NCBI GenBank assembly: GCA_014338405.1
Contig: JTDE01000717.1
Coordinates: forward strand, 131,532-195,531
DNA length: 64,000 nt
Source of the DNA: Paragonimus skrjabini miyazakii
Lineage: Eukaryota > Platyhelminthes > Trematoda > Plagiorchiida > Troglotrematidae
Direction of reading: 5' to 3'
The notes under the pieces were generated by a model. The model was given only the letters and a program-made list of their open reading frames with translations. It was not told the DNA's origin and made no database searches. Shown here one piece after another: positions 36,006 to 47,485 of this stretch. The translations under genes were made by a program, and so were the position numbers. Every line of letters starts with the position of its first letter. Position 1 is the stretch's first letter.

Positions 36006-36210
36006 AATGGAACGTCAATGGCGCACTGGTCAACACGGGTGCCACATAAAAGCGAGGACAAAATTCGAATCCCAGTGGTGACTAAAATATGCACCACAGA
36101 CCAACCCTAACAGGGGCGAAACTTGAGTGTGATGTCTTCTTTCGAAAGAGACTGGCTAGGTTTGTCTGAATTCGAAAACTGAGAGCAACTATGAATGATG
36201 TTTAACTTCA
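36006..36210 (+). mobile_element. tRNA-derived hammerhead SINE, diverged copy
   Basis: The head keeps A box TGGCGCACTGG (36019-36029) and the best B-box centre of the family, AATTCGAATCC (36062-36072). In the ribozyme the core CTGATGA reads CAGACCA and the cleavage triplet is GTG, so it cannot cleave. Stem II has changed sequence (ACCCT-AACA-GGGGC) yet still offers four pairs. The tail TTCTTTCGAAAGAGACTGGC is recognisable. Confidence 0.75.
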
Positions 36211-36620
36211 GATTACTCAAACCTCTGATTACTCATCAATAACCTGAGAGCAACTTCCACAAAACGATTAATGAAACGAATGGACAAGTTTGCAAAGTTT
36301 GCAACATACTGTCTATTGAGAACAGCAGAGGGTTGTCTTTTTCAAAAGACTACCATCATTCTAAGAAAAGACAAATATACTTTACATCTATTTATCTATA
36401 CAGCGAGAGTTCAAAACAATAGAACTCTGTAAGTATAACAACTCGATAAACTGAGTTTAAAATATGATTTTTGATCGACAGTACTGAGATTGACTTTTAA
36501 CGGTTCAAGTCTCAGGCAATAACTCAAAGCTTTCAAATAATCGAAAAAAATTATGACAAGCACAGTTCCAAGTGCACCCGAATTTCGGATCAGGGACAGA
36601 TGACGGGTTCTCCAACTAAC
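36211..36620. other. No gene recognised
   Basis: Probably the intron downstream of the minus-strand exon at 36621. No further exon visible. Confidence 0.35.
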
Positions 36621-36823
36621 CTGCTTTCATTGCTATTTTTTCTGATTTTGCTATAATTCTTTGCATTTCGTATGTCTGTTCCGGAACTATCGTTTGGAGT
36701 TTGGAATCATCATCACCCGTATGACTCATAACAAACAACGGAGCATCTGAGTCAGAAGCTTCCACCGCCTCCGGAAGATTCCAATAGACCATTGCGTGCT
36801 CGGAAACGTTCCCCGTTGGACCA
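36621..36823 (-). CDS. Exon 2 of a host gene, unknown protein
   Basis: Acceptor TTGTGTTTTGTCTCAATCAG precedes it and the donor GCAG then GTTAGT follows it. Spliced to exon 1 across a 40-nt intron, the frame continues without a break: SGPTGNVSEHAMVYWNLPEA, then an acidic, serine-rich stretch (ASDSDAPLF, THTGDDDS-like), then a charged helix-like end, YEMQRIIAKSEKIAMKAG. It ends in phase 1, so further exons lie at lower coordinates, beyond recognisable sequence or in a long intron containing the SINE. No domain is recognised. A cytosolic or nuclear protein is likely because no signal peptide is seen. Confidence 0.62.
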
Positions 36824-36863
36824 CTGATTGAGACAAAACACAAAAACAACAGAAATAACTTAC

Positions 36864-37021
36864 CTAGTTTTTTCGGTCTCATGATTTTCGACACCAGGAA
36901 AAAAGCTCGCATCGCTTTTAGACCTTTTCCATGAACTTAAGTCGTCTTCAGCGATTAGATGCGCTGGCTCGTTGAATTTGTTTTGTGGAACGTTCCTTGT
37001 CTCTTTTGATTCAGAAGACAT
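36864..37021 (-). CDS. Exon 1 of a host gene, with start codon
   Basis: ATG at 37021-37019 lies six bases after a strong acceptor, GTGATTTTTTCAG, which could be a cis acceptor or a spliced-leader site. The exon encodes 52 residues starting MSSESKETRNVPQ, hydrophilic and rich in Ser, Asn and Glu, and ends at ACTAG followed by the ideal donor GTAAGT. Phase 2 joins exon 2 in frame. I chose this start because the alternative frame beginning inside the intron would need an unspliced transcript. The 40-nt intron fits the very small 5' introns known in flatworm genes. Confidence 0.62.
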
Positions 37022-37560
37022 CTTTAGCTGAAAAAATCACAGTTAACAACATTTCTGTTGAAATAGAACCTAAGTAACGTCAAAAAAAATACAAATTCAA
37101 GAAAATGCGCAAAAAACTTTCAGCGTTTCATGACGAACGATCAGCTGTTTAACTTTGTGTAGAGACCCAAACCGTAAGAAACTCCTTTGGAGCCATAATT
37201 CGAGTCTCTGATAAGTAGCAGTATATTTGTCAACCAAGAAGAGACCCAATTACGAACACGTGGTTCTTGTCACTCGGTCGCGTTCGGTTAAAGCCCAGAT
37301 CATTCACGATTAGGTGTCTTCAAAAACCCAGGTGGCTGACATCTATTTGCAATTTATCAAAAAAGTGACCAGTAGTAAGAATCACAAACTATGCGGAATA
37401 AATAGAATGAATAACAAAACGCTGGTACTTTGCTCATGCTTGACGCAAACCGATGATGAGCACAATGATATGTTTTTAACATGTATAGTCTTAAAAAACT
37501 TTTTTTAAACACTAGGGATCATCATGTTCTATGACGTTCTCTCGTTATAGTATTCATCAT
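37022..37560. other. 5' flank of the minus-strand gene; no other gene
   Basis: This lies upstream of the gene at 36621-37021 and abuts the 3' tail of RTE-like copy B. Nothing else recognised. Confidence 0.4.
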
Positions 37561-37693
37561 CATCATCATCATCATAACAGCCATGAGCCTGACCAAAAGA
37601 TACTGTGGCTCGGGCCGCCGCTCACCTCAACAGTGACGTGGAATGTCCTAGAAGAAAACGTTACTAAGAAGGGTTAAAATTACTGAGAAAAGA

Positions 37694-38905
37694 CTAAGAG
37701 GAAGAAGCGGAAATGGAATGGATACAGGTACGCCATTGACTGCGACACTTAGCCATCTCGGATAGCGTCTCTAACCAGCGGTTTGAGTGATCACGAGGAA
37801 CCCAGCCAGGCAGGCGACACCTACCCACGTTGCTCAATGGAGCAGTCAAGGTCTTCATATTTTGTGACCACGTTGTTGCATGACCACCACGTGTTTTGGC
37901 CCAATTGTTGGTGGCCTCATCATATAATGCCCGGTAAGGTAAACAATTAGATGACATACGGAGTACGTGACTCAACCATCGCAAGCTGTGTACCGTGATT
38001 AATTGACCAATTGATCGCGCATCCCGAGCGTTCCGGAATACGCGCCGGCGAACTGCCACATTGCTCACACGATCAGTCCACTTAATATGAGCCGATTCGC
38101 GGAGACAACGATGGTCAAACACAGCAAGCCTGTTAATATTTTCTTTGTGAACAGGCCACGTTTCCGAACCATAAAGCAAGATGGAACGCACACAGGCATT
38201 ATATACCCTTCCTTTCAGCGATAACCGGACGTCTTTTCGACGCCACAGATGACGCAGCTTGGCAAAGGCAACTCGTGCTTTTGCAATCCTCGCTGATATC
38301 TCATCAGCAATATTACAGGCTGATGAGATACTACTACCCAAGTAAGTGAAACTGTCCACAGTCTCAAGTGGATTACATGCAATGAAAAAAGTAGGAGTTG
38401 AAGTGCCCCAGTCTTGAATCAACACTTTGCACTTTGAAGGTGCGAAGCGCATTCCATACAAACCAGCTCGGTCGCTCAACCTATCCAGCATGGTCTGCAT
38501 GTTTACGGCAGAGGGGCTAAGTAAGACAATGTCGTCCGCATACTCCAGATCGGTCAATCCAGCGCCAGGAAGAAGCTCAACACCAAGCCCATTGTGCTCT
38601 TGAAGCGCACACTCCAGAATGTCGTCCATGACAAAATTGAACATGAAGGGGGAAATCGGACACCCCTGACGAACACCACTAGAAGTGATGAACGCCCGAG
38701 ACAGTTGTCCATAAACTCTCACCCTGTTTGCAGAGTGAGCATACAGTGATCTCAGTAGATTCACGTATTTCTCTGGTACTCCCTTACGGAGAAGGCAGCT
38801 CCAGAGAACTTCACGAGCAACTGAACCAAAAGCAGCTTTCAGGTCCAAAAAGACCACGATTGTCGGTTTTCTGTAACACTGCCGATGTTCCAAGATCCGT
38901 CGCAA
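37694..38905 (-). pseudogene. Reverse transcriptase domain of RTE-like copy B
   Basis: 403 open codons. Motif A is VVFLDLKAAF with the catalytic Asp at residue 21, motif B SSGVRQGCPISPF at 75-87, motif C LEYADDIVLL with YADD at 122-125, and the family signature LLYGSETW at 243-250. The thumb and C-terminal region follow to the stop. It copies element RNA at a nicked target site. All metal-binding aspartates are present. Upstream the frame is broken near 38950, where the RT N-terminal part (SKLLTGLILRLL) continues in another frame. Copies A, D and smaller pieces share the same order. Confidence 0.88.
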
Positions 38906-39126
38906 GGTAAAAATATGGTCAACGCAACCTCGACCGGATCGGAATCCTGCCTGTTCTTCGCGTATCTGGCTTCCCTGGGCTTAGTGAGCAGACGTAAAAT
39001 GAGACCAGTGAGTAACTTGGACGCAATAGACACCAAACTGCTACCCCTGTGGTTGTCACATTGACTTCGGGCCCCATTTTTGAAAACGGGAATGACTGTT
39101 GATAGGCACCAATCACGTGGTACCTC

Positions 39127-39684
39127 CTAAGTCTCCCAGATCGTCTGTAGGAATCTTGTCAGTTTTGATATCAACCTCTCCCCCCCATCCTTGAAAAGAG
39201 AAGGAGGGAGGAGGTCTGGACCAGGAGCCTTATTACGCTTTAATAACTTGAGCTCCAGGACCACTTCTGCTTCCGACGGAGGACCGTCTGGAATGCAATA
39301 ACTGACTATTCGGGTCCCGTTGTCCACATGATCTGGTTGCGGCCAGCTGAACTGATCTTCAAAATGTTCAGCCCACCTGTCAAGTCGGCGCGATTGACTG
39401 GTAATAAGTTAACCATCTTTTTCACATATGGTCTCACTTACACTGACTCGACGGCCAGTACAACCACGGATCAGGGAAAAAAGCTTTCTGCTATTCCCAG
39501 ATAAAAAGGCTTTTTCCATCTTTTTTGATTGTTCGACCAAGTATTGCTCACGATCTTTGCGCAAGCCTTTAGTCAGCTCACGTTTAAGCTCTCGACGGTC
39601 GTCATCATACTCAGAACCAGGTGGGATCGAGCGACGCTTGTTCATAAGGTTTATCGACGTGACAGAAATCCAGTTGTGTCGCAA
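39127..39684 (-). pseudogene. EN-RT linker of RTE-like copy B
   Basis: Two frames, 39684-39409 and 39327-39127, contain ELTKGLRKDREQYLVEQSKK and, in the second, ELKLLKRNKAPGPDLLPPSL, the conserved block just before the RT fingers. A stop and frame change near 39410 separate them. Confidence 0.8.
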
Positions 39685-39887
39685 CTAACAGTCCCATCGG
39701 AACATGCCTGTTCACCGCATGCCTTCGTAGCTTCGGCGATTTGTTCCCAGTGTTCATTAGGATCCTTCATCTGACTCGAACTGGGTAACTTCTTTGCCAA
39801 CGCCTTTTGGTAAGCGTTCTTTACATCCTAGTCGCTCGAATGCCAGTTAAGCACTTTGAATTTACGAGCATATGTCCTCTGGGCAAA

Positions 39888-40469
39888 TTATAAAACAAAA
39901 CGGGCGCGCACAACAGCATGGTCCGAGTCCAGGTGGTTACTCCAAAAGGCACGACAGTCCTTAACAGAGTGGCGCCACCTGTAACTAACTGCTATATGAT
40001 CCAACTGTGTCCACGACTGAGAAGCACGCGAAGGTCTCCAAGTAACACAGTGCTTCTTCCTGTGTTGGAATGCGGTGCTCGAAATATACAGACTATGGGA
40101 TGCGAACAATTGCAACATTCTTTCGCCATTATCAGTGCGTTGTGCCCGGACACCAAACATACCTCCTAGCCGCTTCTCATCCGAAGAAAGACGACCAAGC
40201 TGAGCATTAAAATCGCCCGCTAGTATGATGATGTCTGAGTGTTTAGTTTGCCTCAGAAGGTCAACGAGAGTGTCATAGAACGCATCCTTGGTAGCATCCA
40301 AACAGCTGTCCGACGGAGCGTAGGCCGATATAATGAATACACAACGGTATTCTGATTTGCGTCGACAGACTTTTACCAATGTACTCAATCTGACAGCGCA
40401 CAAGCGACTGCTCACTGGGATCCAATCGAGCAAGCATTGTTCTGCTCTGGAACTCAGTGCGATTCCCAC
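39888..40469 (-). pseudogene. AP-endonuclease domain of RTE-like copy B
   Basis: 193 codons. AYAPSD at residues 49-54, AGDFNAQ around 84-90, TWRPSRASQSWTQLDHIAVS in the middle and SDHAVV at 182-187 are the conserved APE-type active-site blocks, all intact. The N-terminal strand with the catalytic Glu (CCVSETQV) lies upstream in 41028-40501 in another frame, so one frameshift near 40480 disables the domain. Confidence 0.85.
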
Positions 40470-40500
40470 TCCAGCTTGACCGCGAGATTCAGCTTCAGCG

Positions 40501-41028
40501 TCACCAGAAACCCTGAGAGAAGCGCTTGGATCGACAGTTATCTAGGGGTGAGCTCAAACGGATAATTGTGCTGGAATCGTAGACTTGCGTCTCCGACACA
40601 CAGCACACATCAATACCCAGACTTGAGAGAGTACTTGACAGAGCAGCTTGCTGACCGACTTGTCGGAGAGTGCGGACATCAAAGGCGCCAATGTTTACCA
40701 GTTGTCTTGGCCTCAGAAAACAGTTATTGCCCGAAGGCTTATGGAAGGCAGAATGAATAGGGGGTAAAACAGTAGGAGAAAGTCGAGATCGGCTAGTAAT
40801 GTCACTGTCGAGAGAATGATAAATTCTGATACTTTCCGGTCGTTTGTGCCGCGGAAGGGGGTTGACTTGAGGGACCCCACCCCGAGTCTCTAACTCAAAA
40901 GTCTGACCTGCGAGACAACAGGATATAGGGTTTTTTGGGGGGACCTCACCCGGAGCCAATGACTCAAGAGTCTGACTCAGTTGGTAGTGAGGGGCTTGCC
41001 TAGCCCGAGGGCCCAGTGAATAAGACAA
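40501..41028 (-). pseudogene. Leader and first endonuclease strand of RTE-like copy B
   Basis: 175 codons. A Pro/Ser/Arg-rich leader is followed by NIGAFDVRTLRQVGQ and GIDVCCVSETQVYD, which holds the catalytic Glu of the endonuclease. The leader is shared with copies A and D and has no recognised function. Confidence 0.75.
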
Positions 41029-41599
41029 TGATGTCTCGTTCTGAGCACTGCTGCACGCAGTGGATGTACTGGAAGCTACATCAGGCTTTTGAGGGGTAAA
41101 AAATGTTTTCCGATCGTATTGGATAATACGCCGGCGGTCACGGTCAATCGTTGGGCGATCGGAGTGCTCTTTGTTTGTGGGTACCTTCTCTAACCCCCTT
41201 CCTGATATGGAAGACAGCAGTACCGCAACTATGAAAATAGTTCTGCTGTATGCCCATAGGATCGTGCCTCACTACCTAAGCACTCCTACGCGGTCAGTAG
41301 TGCGACATACAATCCTATGAGTGTAACTGCTTTTCGTCTGACTGCTCCCCTTTGGCCTGTCTGACAAGGTTGCACCTGGTAGGACCGGAGTCCTAGTCAG
41401 CATAGCCCGCCGGATCAAAACAGTACACGAGCCCGACCATCTCGTCGAGGTAGCAGTATTAGCACATACACGTTTTACTAACGACTGACTATTAAGACAA
41501 GATCACGAAAACTTTCTTGTCAGTTTCACACTATGCGCGACACGTCGGCGAACTTCCTCAATGCTGACACAGTGTTCCCGCCACACACACTCAAATGCT

Positions 41600-42660
41600 T
41601 CGGAGATATCAGTGGCCGAAAACATTATGAACATTTTCCACGCGAATAAGCCGGAGTTCGAAGCCGTACAAGACTAGGCATGCGATGGCATTACATACCA
41701 AGACTGAGACCATGCCGGCGCCACAGATGGCATAGGTTGGAAAGCGTCGCCCGTGCTATAGGTATAAGATTTAAAATCTAGTCACAATCCGTCAACGCTA
41801 ATGTAGCTCTCAAGGTACGTGGGCTTCTCGGCTGCCTCCAACACATTATCACTGAGGATGGAAGTATGCATAGAGTCCAGTATTACAACACTTAGAAGGT
41901 GCAAAAATCATAACAAGCTGACGAACTTAGACCTCTAATGTATCTAAATGTTCAGAGATCCCAGGGGAGCGCATATTGTGTGTGCAATGTGAAGTAGCCA
42001 GCGGAGGTTAAAACTGTAATACTGCACTGTGTTCCAGCGATTCAACATGTATCACTGACAAGTGTCTTCAATGTAAATACAACAGCTGCCTGTTGACCCA
42101 TCTGCGTAAGCCTAAATGATATCCGAGGGATGGGTAGGGGTTGTACAAGTCAGGCAAAAATATTATCTTGGTGTTCGGCGCATTATCATTCTGATTATGA
42201 CATCTGCCGTGAGCAGTGAATGGGGGTTAATCTCTTGTGAGTGTCTGGAAACGAGAACGGTAGGCCACTAAAGGAAGTCACTTAACAAATGGAAAGGAGA
42301 AATAAGAGTGTTGTGGTGTGATGGAGTGTGACATGAGGGTAGGGTAGGCAGCCGGCTTCACGGCCAACGAAGTACGATGTAAACGGGACGGAAGTTATAA
42401 TAATAAGTTTGTTAGTTCATGGTTTTTGTGGGGGCAGGGTGCTTTTCGGTTGCTCCGGACAGAAAAAAAGGTTGACTTGAGGGGTTCCATCAAGTTTTTG
42501 GTTGAAAAAACCTAACCCGCAAGATACCGAAGCGAACTAAGGGGCTCACAGTTCGTTGGGAGTCAAGGAAGAATAGTAACAATACTACGCTGTTTGGACG
42601 GAATCCATCCATCCAGGTTGCTTAAGCTTGAGGTTACATCGGAAGAAGTTCAACACTTCA
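41600..42660 (-). mobile_element. Ancient RTE-like fragments (copy C)
   Basis: At 41690-41800 the plus strand reads CGCCACAGATGGCATAGGTT, matching the copy B RT region around LRHLWRRKD. At 42460-42660, GGTTGACTTGAGGGGTTCC and neighbouring bases match the copy B leader. The middle is deleted or unrecognisable. Same orientation as copy B and immediately upstream of it, so copy B inserted into or beside an older relative. Confidence 0.5.
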
Positions 42661-44844
42661 AAGATTCAACAATGAAGACGGTTCTAGTGAATTATGTCGG
42701 CTGAGCAAAGGAGTTAAAGACCAACAGGTTTGTTAGGACATCTAACTCTTGCTGTCAGTGGCCGGTGCATATATGCGGCAGATGGAGCCGGTGCTCACCA
42801 CGGTGATTCGTACGTCTTTCCCAGGATTTGTCCATGGTTGGTGGGGGCCAGTTATGTCCGTGCGCCATAAAGGCAGCACGTCAGATGAAAGGCACGTTGT
42901 TCAGAAGTCCACGTTCCAGTTGAAACGTGAAACTTTTTGTGGCCATGTAGTGCTACCAAAGACCCGGCTAACAAATATTAATCTCCCGCGTTCTGGCAAT
43001 ACTAGCGTTCATCGTTCGCGACTGCTTATTAGCTGGCAGAGCTCAGCCTACTTTGTAATTCACCCCCACGTAAAGGGTCATTCTCCAATCCAGAGCCAAG
43101 TGAAACTGGATTAGCCAACTCGATAAGGCCAAGCGCTGTTGAGCCTCAGCGCAGTACTTGGGCGAACAAATGAATTATACAAGATGTCCTAAGGTCACTT
43201 GTAAGCAGTGATAAGTAAGGCCAGCCGACTGTGCTCCTTTCCAAATAATTGGCTACGACCGCACATTACATGGCGATTAAAAAACTGAAGTATTAAGTTA
43301 TCGATTTCATCTGACAGCGAAACAAGACACTGCAGCAGTCGTCAAGGTAGATACCATCATTAAAACAACGTAAAAGACACGGGGTTTGCGAGATGATTAG
43401 CCAACATACGGTTTAGAGGACGATTTTTAATGAGCTACTCTACAGAAGCAAAAGCCAATAAGATTAAAACAAGGCCCTGAATCCAGAGCAACACATGGAA
43501 CGAATTCACCTCACAAGTGTTGTGCTCGATCGACCTTACTCAGAATAAATAAGAGAACAAACTACCTCTCCTAGCAACAGTAATCAACGCATTTTGTTCC
43601 CAGAACAGCAGCTGGTTCGTTCTTCACCTGCTGTTGGTTATCGGATCGTGGCGTATTTTCCAACAACAGACGTTTACGGCTGATAGATAAAACAAACCCC
43701 AATATCAAACAGACTCGCCAGGTAGACACAACAAATTCTAACTGAATGTTTATACCTATCGCTGTAAGCCTCCACCCGACAGGACAAGTGCCAGTTACCA
43801 GCAAAACAATGGTCTATTCAGATAAACGTAGATAGGGTTGCGAGTTACATATCTCAACATACTATACAAGCTTATCGTAAAGGACCACTCTGTGACTTTA
43901 CCACTGTACAGAGGTGCAAAGAGGCTTCATCCAACAATGGACAATAAAGTTCGAATGGTTCATTTACAGACAGTACACTGCTATCACGGTGGCAGTCTGA
44001 GACCAAGGTTGCAGGCAACACTATGACTGGTTGTCTGTCATATCATAATGGAAGGCACTTCCTTTAAAAACAATACTTTTTTAATGGTAGAAACCCGAGC
44101 TTGCAGGTAATAAACTGGTAAAACAGCTTGCAAACTTTGACAAGTGATTCTTCGTAGATTGTCTTTCGGACTGGGGATCACCGCGACAAGTAACGTAACA
44201 GGAGAGAATCGAATGCTGTTTTGCAGTCATTTGATGTCTGCCTTACTGACTTAAGAGGAGATTGTTTCCAATCGATCACCGCTTAATTAGTCTTAGCCTG
44301 AGTACCGAAGGAATCGCAAATTCAGGCGTGTAGGCGTTCCAATACTGGTAGGAACTAAAGATCATGGTCCAAAGTGAAGAGTGATATTAGATATAGGAGA
44401 CTTCCATCTTCATCATCAACGACGAAAGCAATACGTCAGTAACCCACACTGATATTGAGCTGTTATGCAACCTACATGTTACGTTCAGTCACTTCGCTCG
44501 TAAACTTGTGATCGACAGCCTGGGCATTTTTCACCAACGTCAGTGGCAGATACCGTGCGAGTCACTATTCCACTTGGCGCCACTTCCTCAAATCAAGGCA
44601 AGCCTCCGATGGACCACAAAATCACTGGTTATAAATGGTGTGGCACCATCTAGGACCTCTGCTCCTATTTGAACACATATTCACATCCATATAATGTACT
44701 GGTACGCTGCTGCATCATTGTCAGTTTCATTATCGGCCGTAATGAGTGGTAGGTGGAATACAGATGGTGATTGAGGTGAAGCATGTGTACCAAACTATCT
44801 CAAATAAGCTTAACAGTTCAAACGTTGCAAAAGCCGAATCTTGA
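42661..44844. other. Unrecognised; one 121-codon frame at 42749-43114
   Basis: The plus frame 42749-43114 is open but shows no motif, no ATG context and no splice borders, and it sits next to RTE debris. I treat it as chance or repeat. The rest is stop-rich. Confidence 0.3.
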
Positions 44845-45204
44845 GTTACATACAAGCAACGAACGTTGAAGCATGTAGCACAGCAGACGATCAGTAAAAC
44901 AAGCACTGAATATCCTAAACAACTTTTTTTGACGGATTCCCGAGGGGACATGCTTAATGGCGGTTCACATAACAGTGTAATGAGAGATACTTGTAAGAAG
45001 CACAGACGTAGTCTGATCGCTGATCAAGAAGCCTGTAAGACTCACAATAATAACGAGATGGAGGTAGTCCTTGCCACAGAAAATACTATCAGACTTTCTA
45101 GGTCAATCTCTGTCACCGGCCAAAAGCGTTCGTCTGATAGTGAAATTGTCAACGACGCAAACGGGACACACTCCAATCCGAGAACGTTAGACCACAAGGC
45201 GTAA
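44845..45204 (+). CDS. Candidate exon or small gene, unknown protein
   Basis: Open from 44845 to TAA at 45204, about 119 codons with protein-like composition: KQLFLTDSRGDMLNGGS, then a basic stretch RDTCKKHRRS, then RSISVTGQKRSSDSEI. The acceptors GTAGCACAG or GTAGCACAGCAG near 44880 could start it. An RTE tail inserts just downstream at 45268. No family is recognised and no donor is evident, so it could be a terminal exon. Confidence 0.28.
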   Translation, partial: VTYKQRTLKHVAQQTISKTSTEYPKQLFLTDSRGDMLNGGSHNSVMRDTCKKHRRSLIADQEACKTHNNNEMEVVLATENTIRLSRSISVTGQKRSSDSEIVNDANGTHSNPRTLDHKA

Positions 45205-45267
45205 CACTTAGAGGGTCAGTTAAGCTGGTCTTGTGCTTCTATTTCGCTACGGTCGTGTGTGTAACTT

Positions 45268-45372
45268 CATCATCATCATCATCATAACAGCCATGAGCCT
45301 GACCAAAGGTACTGTGGTTCGGGCCGCCGTTCACCTCAAAAGTGACGTGGAATATCTTAAAATTAAACGTTG
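45268..45372 (-). mobile_element. 5'-truncated RTE-like copy, 3' tail only
   Basis: (CAT)n followed by AACAGCCATGAGCCTGACCA and about 80 more bases match the 3' end of copy B at 37561. Nothing further 5' is present. It is a classic very short 5'-truncated insertion. The open frame crossing it (45233-45523 plus, starting MLLFRYGRV with an Ile run from the CAT tract) is a by-product, not a gene. Confidence 0.8.
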
Positions 45373-46227
45373 TGTGACGTTACACCCTCGAATTTACACT
45401 CAATCACCTATGTGGAATGAGAAATGCAACGTCATCTCGGCTCAAGAACGTCAAAATACCGCTGACACTGGAGACTACATGCAGGCTTGTGTTACGAGTT
45501 TGTCTTCCAAAGTTCTTCGTTAATGAGCGGTTTCAATTTCCCTCTCCCCATCAACTCATTTTCCTCATTTATACTTAAAATAATCAGGAGAGGTATACAC
45601 TAGTTACTGAGCAGTTTATTGTAACATTTCAAATCCACACCATACATATACTTTTTACTGCAGGCAGACCGCATGAGTCTGTTATTCGCTGTTCGTTCTT
45701 CAATGACTGAGTCACTTACTCCGCACGCACACGGAGTACCTATCACATCACGCGTTGTTCAATGTGACAGGTGATGGTTAGGAGAAACCGGAAGGGGCAG
45801 GCGATGACGTGGTCACGAGCTGTGAAAGTCTTAGCCCTCGCGCTGAGCACGTTTGTACGCGCCGCCCATCTTGTTGAGGTGTTCGTAACCACCTACACTG
45901 CTCGTTGGAAACATTATGGCATGAGGGTGAGTCGAAGTGAATGAGGTGCCCGTGTCTTTAGAATCTTTAGTCTTTCTTCCTCTATCTCTCCAGAAACTTC
46001 GTCCTTTTTTGTATTACTTCTTACTCGTTTTCGTTCCGTATATGTATTTACATAGAATTCTGCATGTTCGTTGACCACATTGTGAAAAACAACGATACCT
46101 TGAACTATAATACTTACGGGTACGGCTCAAAACAGAAAATTATACAAATGTATAAAATATTTATGGATATACGATATATATATCTCTCTCTCAAAAGCAG
46201 TAGTTAAGTTGAAAGATACGGTGGCCA
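45373..46227. other. No gene recognised; TA/TC microsatellite
   Basis: Pyrimidine-rich stretches and a TATATATATATCTCTCTCTC-like run near 46175-46195. Nothing else. Confidence 0.4.
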
Positions 46228-46533
46228 TCATCACTATTACCATCAGAACAGCCTTGAGCCTACCCAGATGGTACTGTGACTCGGGCTGTCGGTCACCACA
46301 ACAGTGACGTAGAATATCCCACGAGAAAACGTTGCAAAAAGGTAAACATTAATGAAAGACTAAACGAAAGGAATGAGAATTAAGTGAATGAAAGTATGCC
46401 ATTGGGTGAGACACATCACCATCTCGGACAGCGTTGTTAACCAGCGATTTGAATGATCACGAGGACTCCAGTCCGGCAGGTGACACCTATCCACTTTACT
46501 CAGTGTAGCAGTCAGGGCCTTCATATTTCGTCA

Positions 46534-47485
46534 TCATGTTGTTGCTTCACCATCACGTGGCTTAACCCAACTGTTGATAGTCCCAGTGTATAATGTCCGG
46601 TACAGTAAACGCTCAGCTGGCATACGGAGTACGTGACCTAGGCATCGCAGACTGTGCAATGTGAGTAGTTGACCAATTGATCGCGCATCTTGTGCGTCCA
46701 GGAATACGCGTCGGTGAACGGCCGTATTGCTCATGAGATCAATTCACTTGATGTGGGCCAATTGACGGAAATGATCAAATATAGCAAGTCTGTCGACATT
46801 TTCGTTGCGAACGGGTCAAGTTTCTGAATCATAGAGTAAGACGGAACGCACGAAAGCGTTACCTATCCTTTCCTTCCAGCGACAACCGGACGTCTTTTCG
46901 ACGCCACAGATGACCCAGGTTGGCAAAAGTAACTCGTGCCTCCGCTATCCTCGCTGACATCTCATCAGCAATATTACAAGCTGGCGAGATAGTGCTATTC
47001 AAGTATGTGAAACTGTCCACAGTCTCTAGCGGATTGCCTGCAATGAAGAAAGAAGGAGTGGAAATGCTTCAGTCTTGAGGCAGCACTTTACATTCTGAAA
47101 GTACAGAGCGCACTCTATACAAACCAGCCCGGTCACCCACCCTGTTCAACATGGTCTGCATATCTACAATAAAGGAAATAAGTGAGACAGTGTCATCTAC
47201 ATACTCCAGATCATTCAACCAAGCGCCAGGAAGAAGCTCAACACCAAGTTCACTGGACTCCTCGAACGCACTTTCTAAAATACCATCCATGATAAAATCG
47301 AACGGGAGGATGGAGATTGAACACCCTTGACGAACATCACTAGAAGTGGTGAACGCTCGAGACAGTTGTCCATAAACTCTCACCCTGCTTGCAGAGTGAG
47401 CATACAGTGATCTCAACAGATTCACGTATTTCCCCGGTACTCCCTTGCGAAGAAGATAGCTCCAGAGAACGCTACGAGCAACCAA
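46534..47485 (-). pseudogene. RT of RTE-like copy D
   Basis: The palm frame 47485-47069 has SDVRQGCSIS and LNDLEYVDDTVSL, keeping both aspartates of motif C. The C-terminal frame 46734-46534 matches copy A closely (AVHRRVFLDAQDARSIGQLL, HVLRMPAERL), closer than copy B does, so A and D may be one subfamily. Confidence 0.8.

Larger units (their letters stand above)
37561..41460 (-). mobile_element. RTE-like non-LTR retrotransposon, copy B (near full length)
   Basis: About 3.9 kb on minus. The 3' end (low coordinates) is a clean CAT run on plus, i.e. (ATG)n on the element strand, a microsatellite-like tail typical of RTE elements. Reading 5' to 3': leader and first endonuclease block (41028-40501), endonuclease (40469-39888), linker (39684-39409 and 39327-39127) and reverse transcriptase (about 38950-37694). 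The RT palm with YADD and the endonuclease catalytic motifs are intact, but at least four frame breaks separate the blocks, so it is a recent but dead copy. The target-site duplication is not clear. Confidence 0.9.

Noticed and set aside
42749..43114. 121-codon plus frame next to RTE debris
   Set aside because: No motif, no start or splice context, and repeat-rich surroundings.
45233..45523. 96-codon plus frame starting MLLFRYGRV
   Set aside because: It runs through the reverse strand of an RTE 3' tail and its CAT tract (poly-Ile), so it is not a gene.
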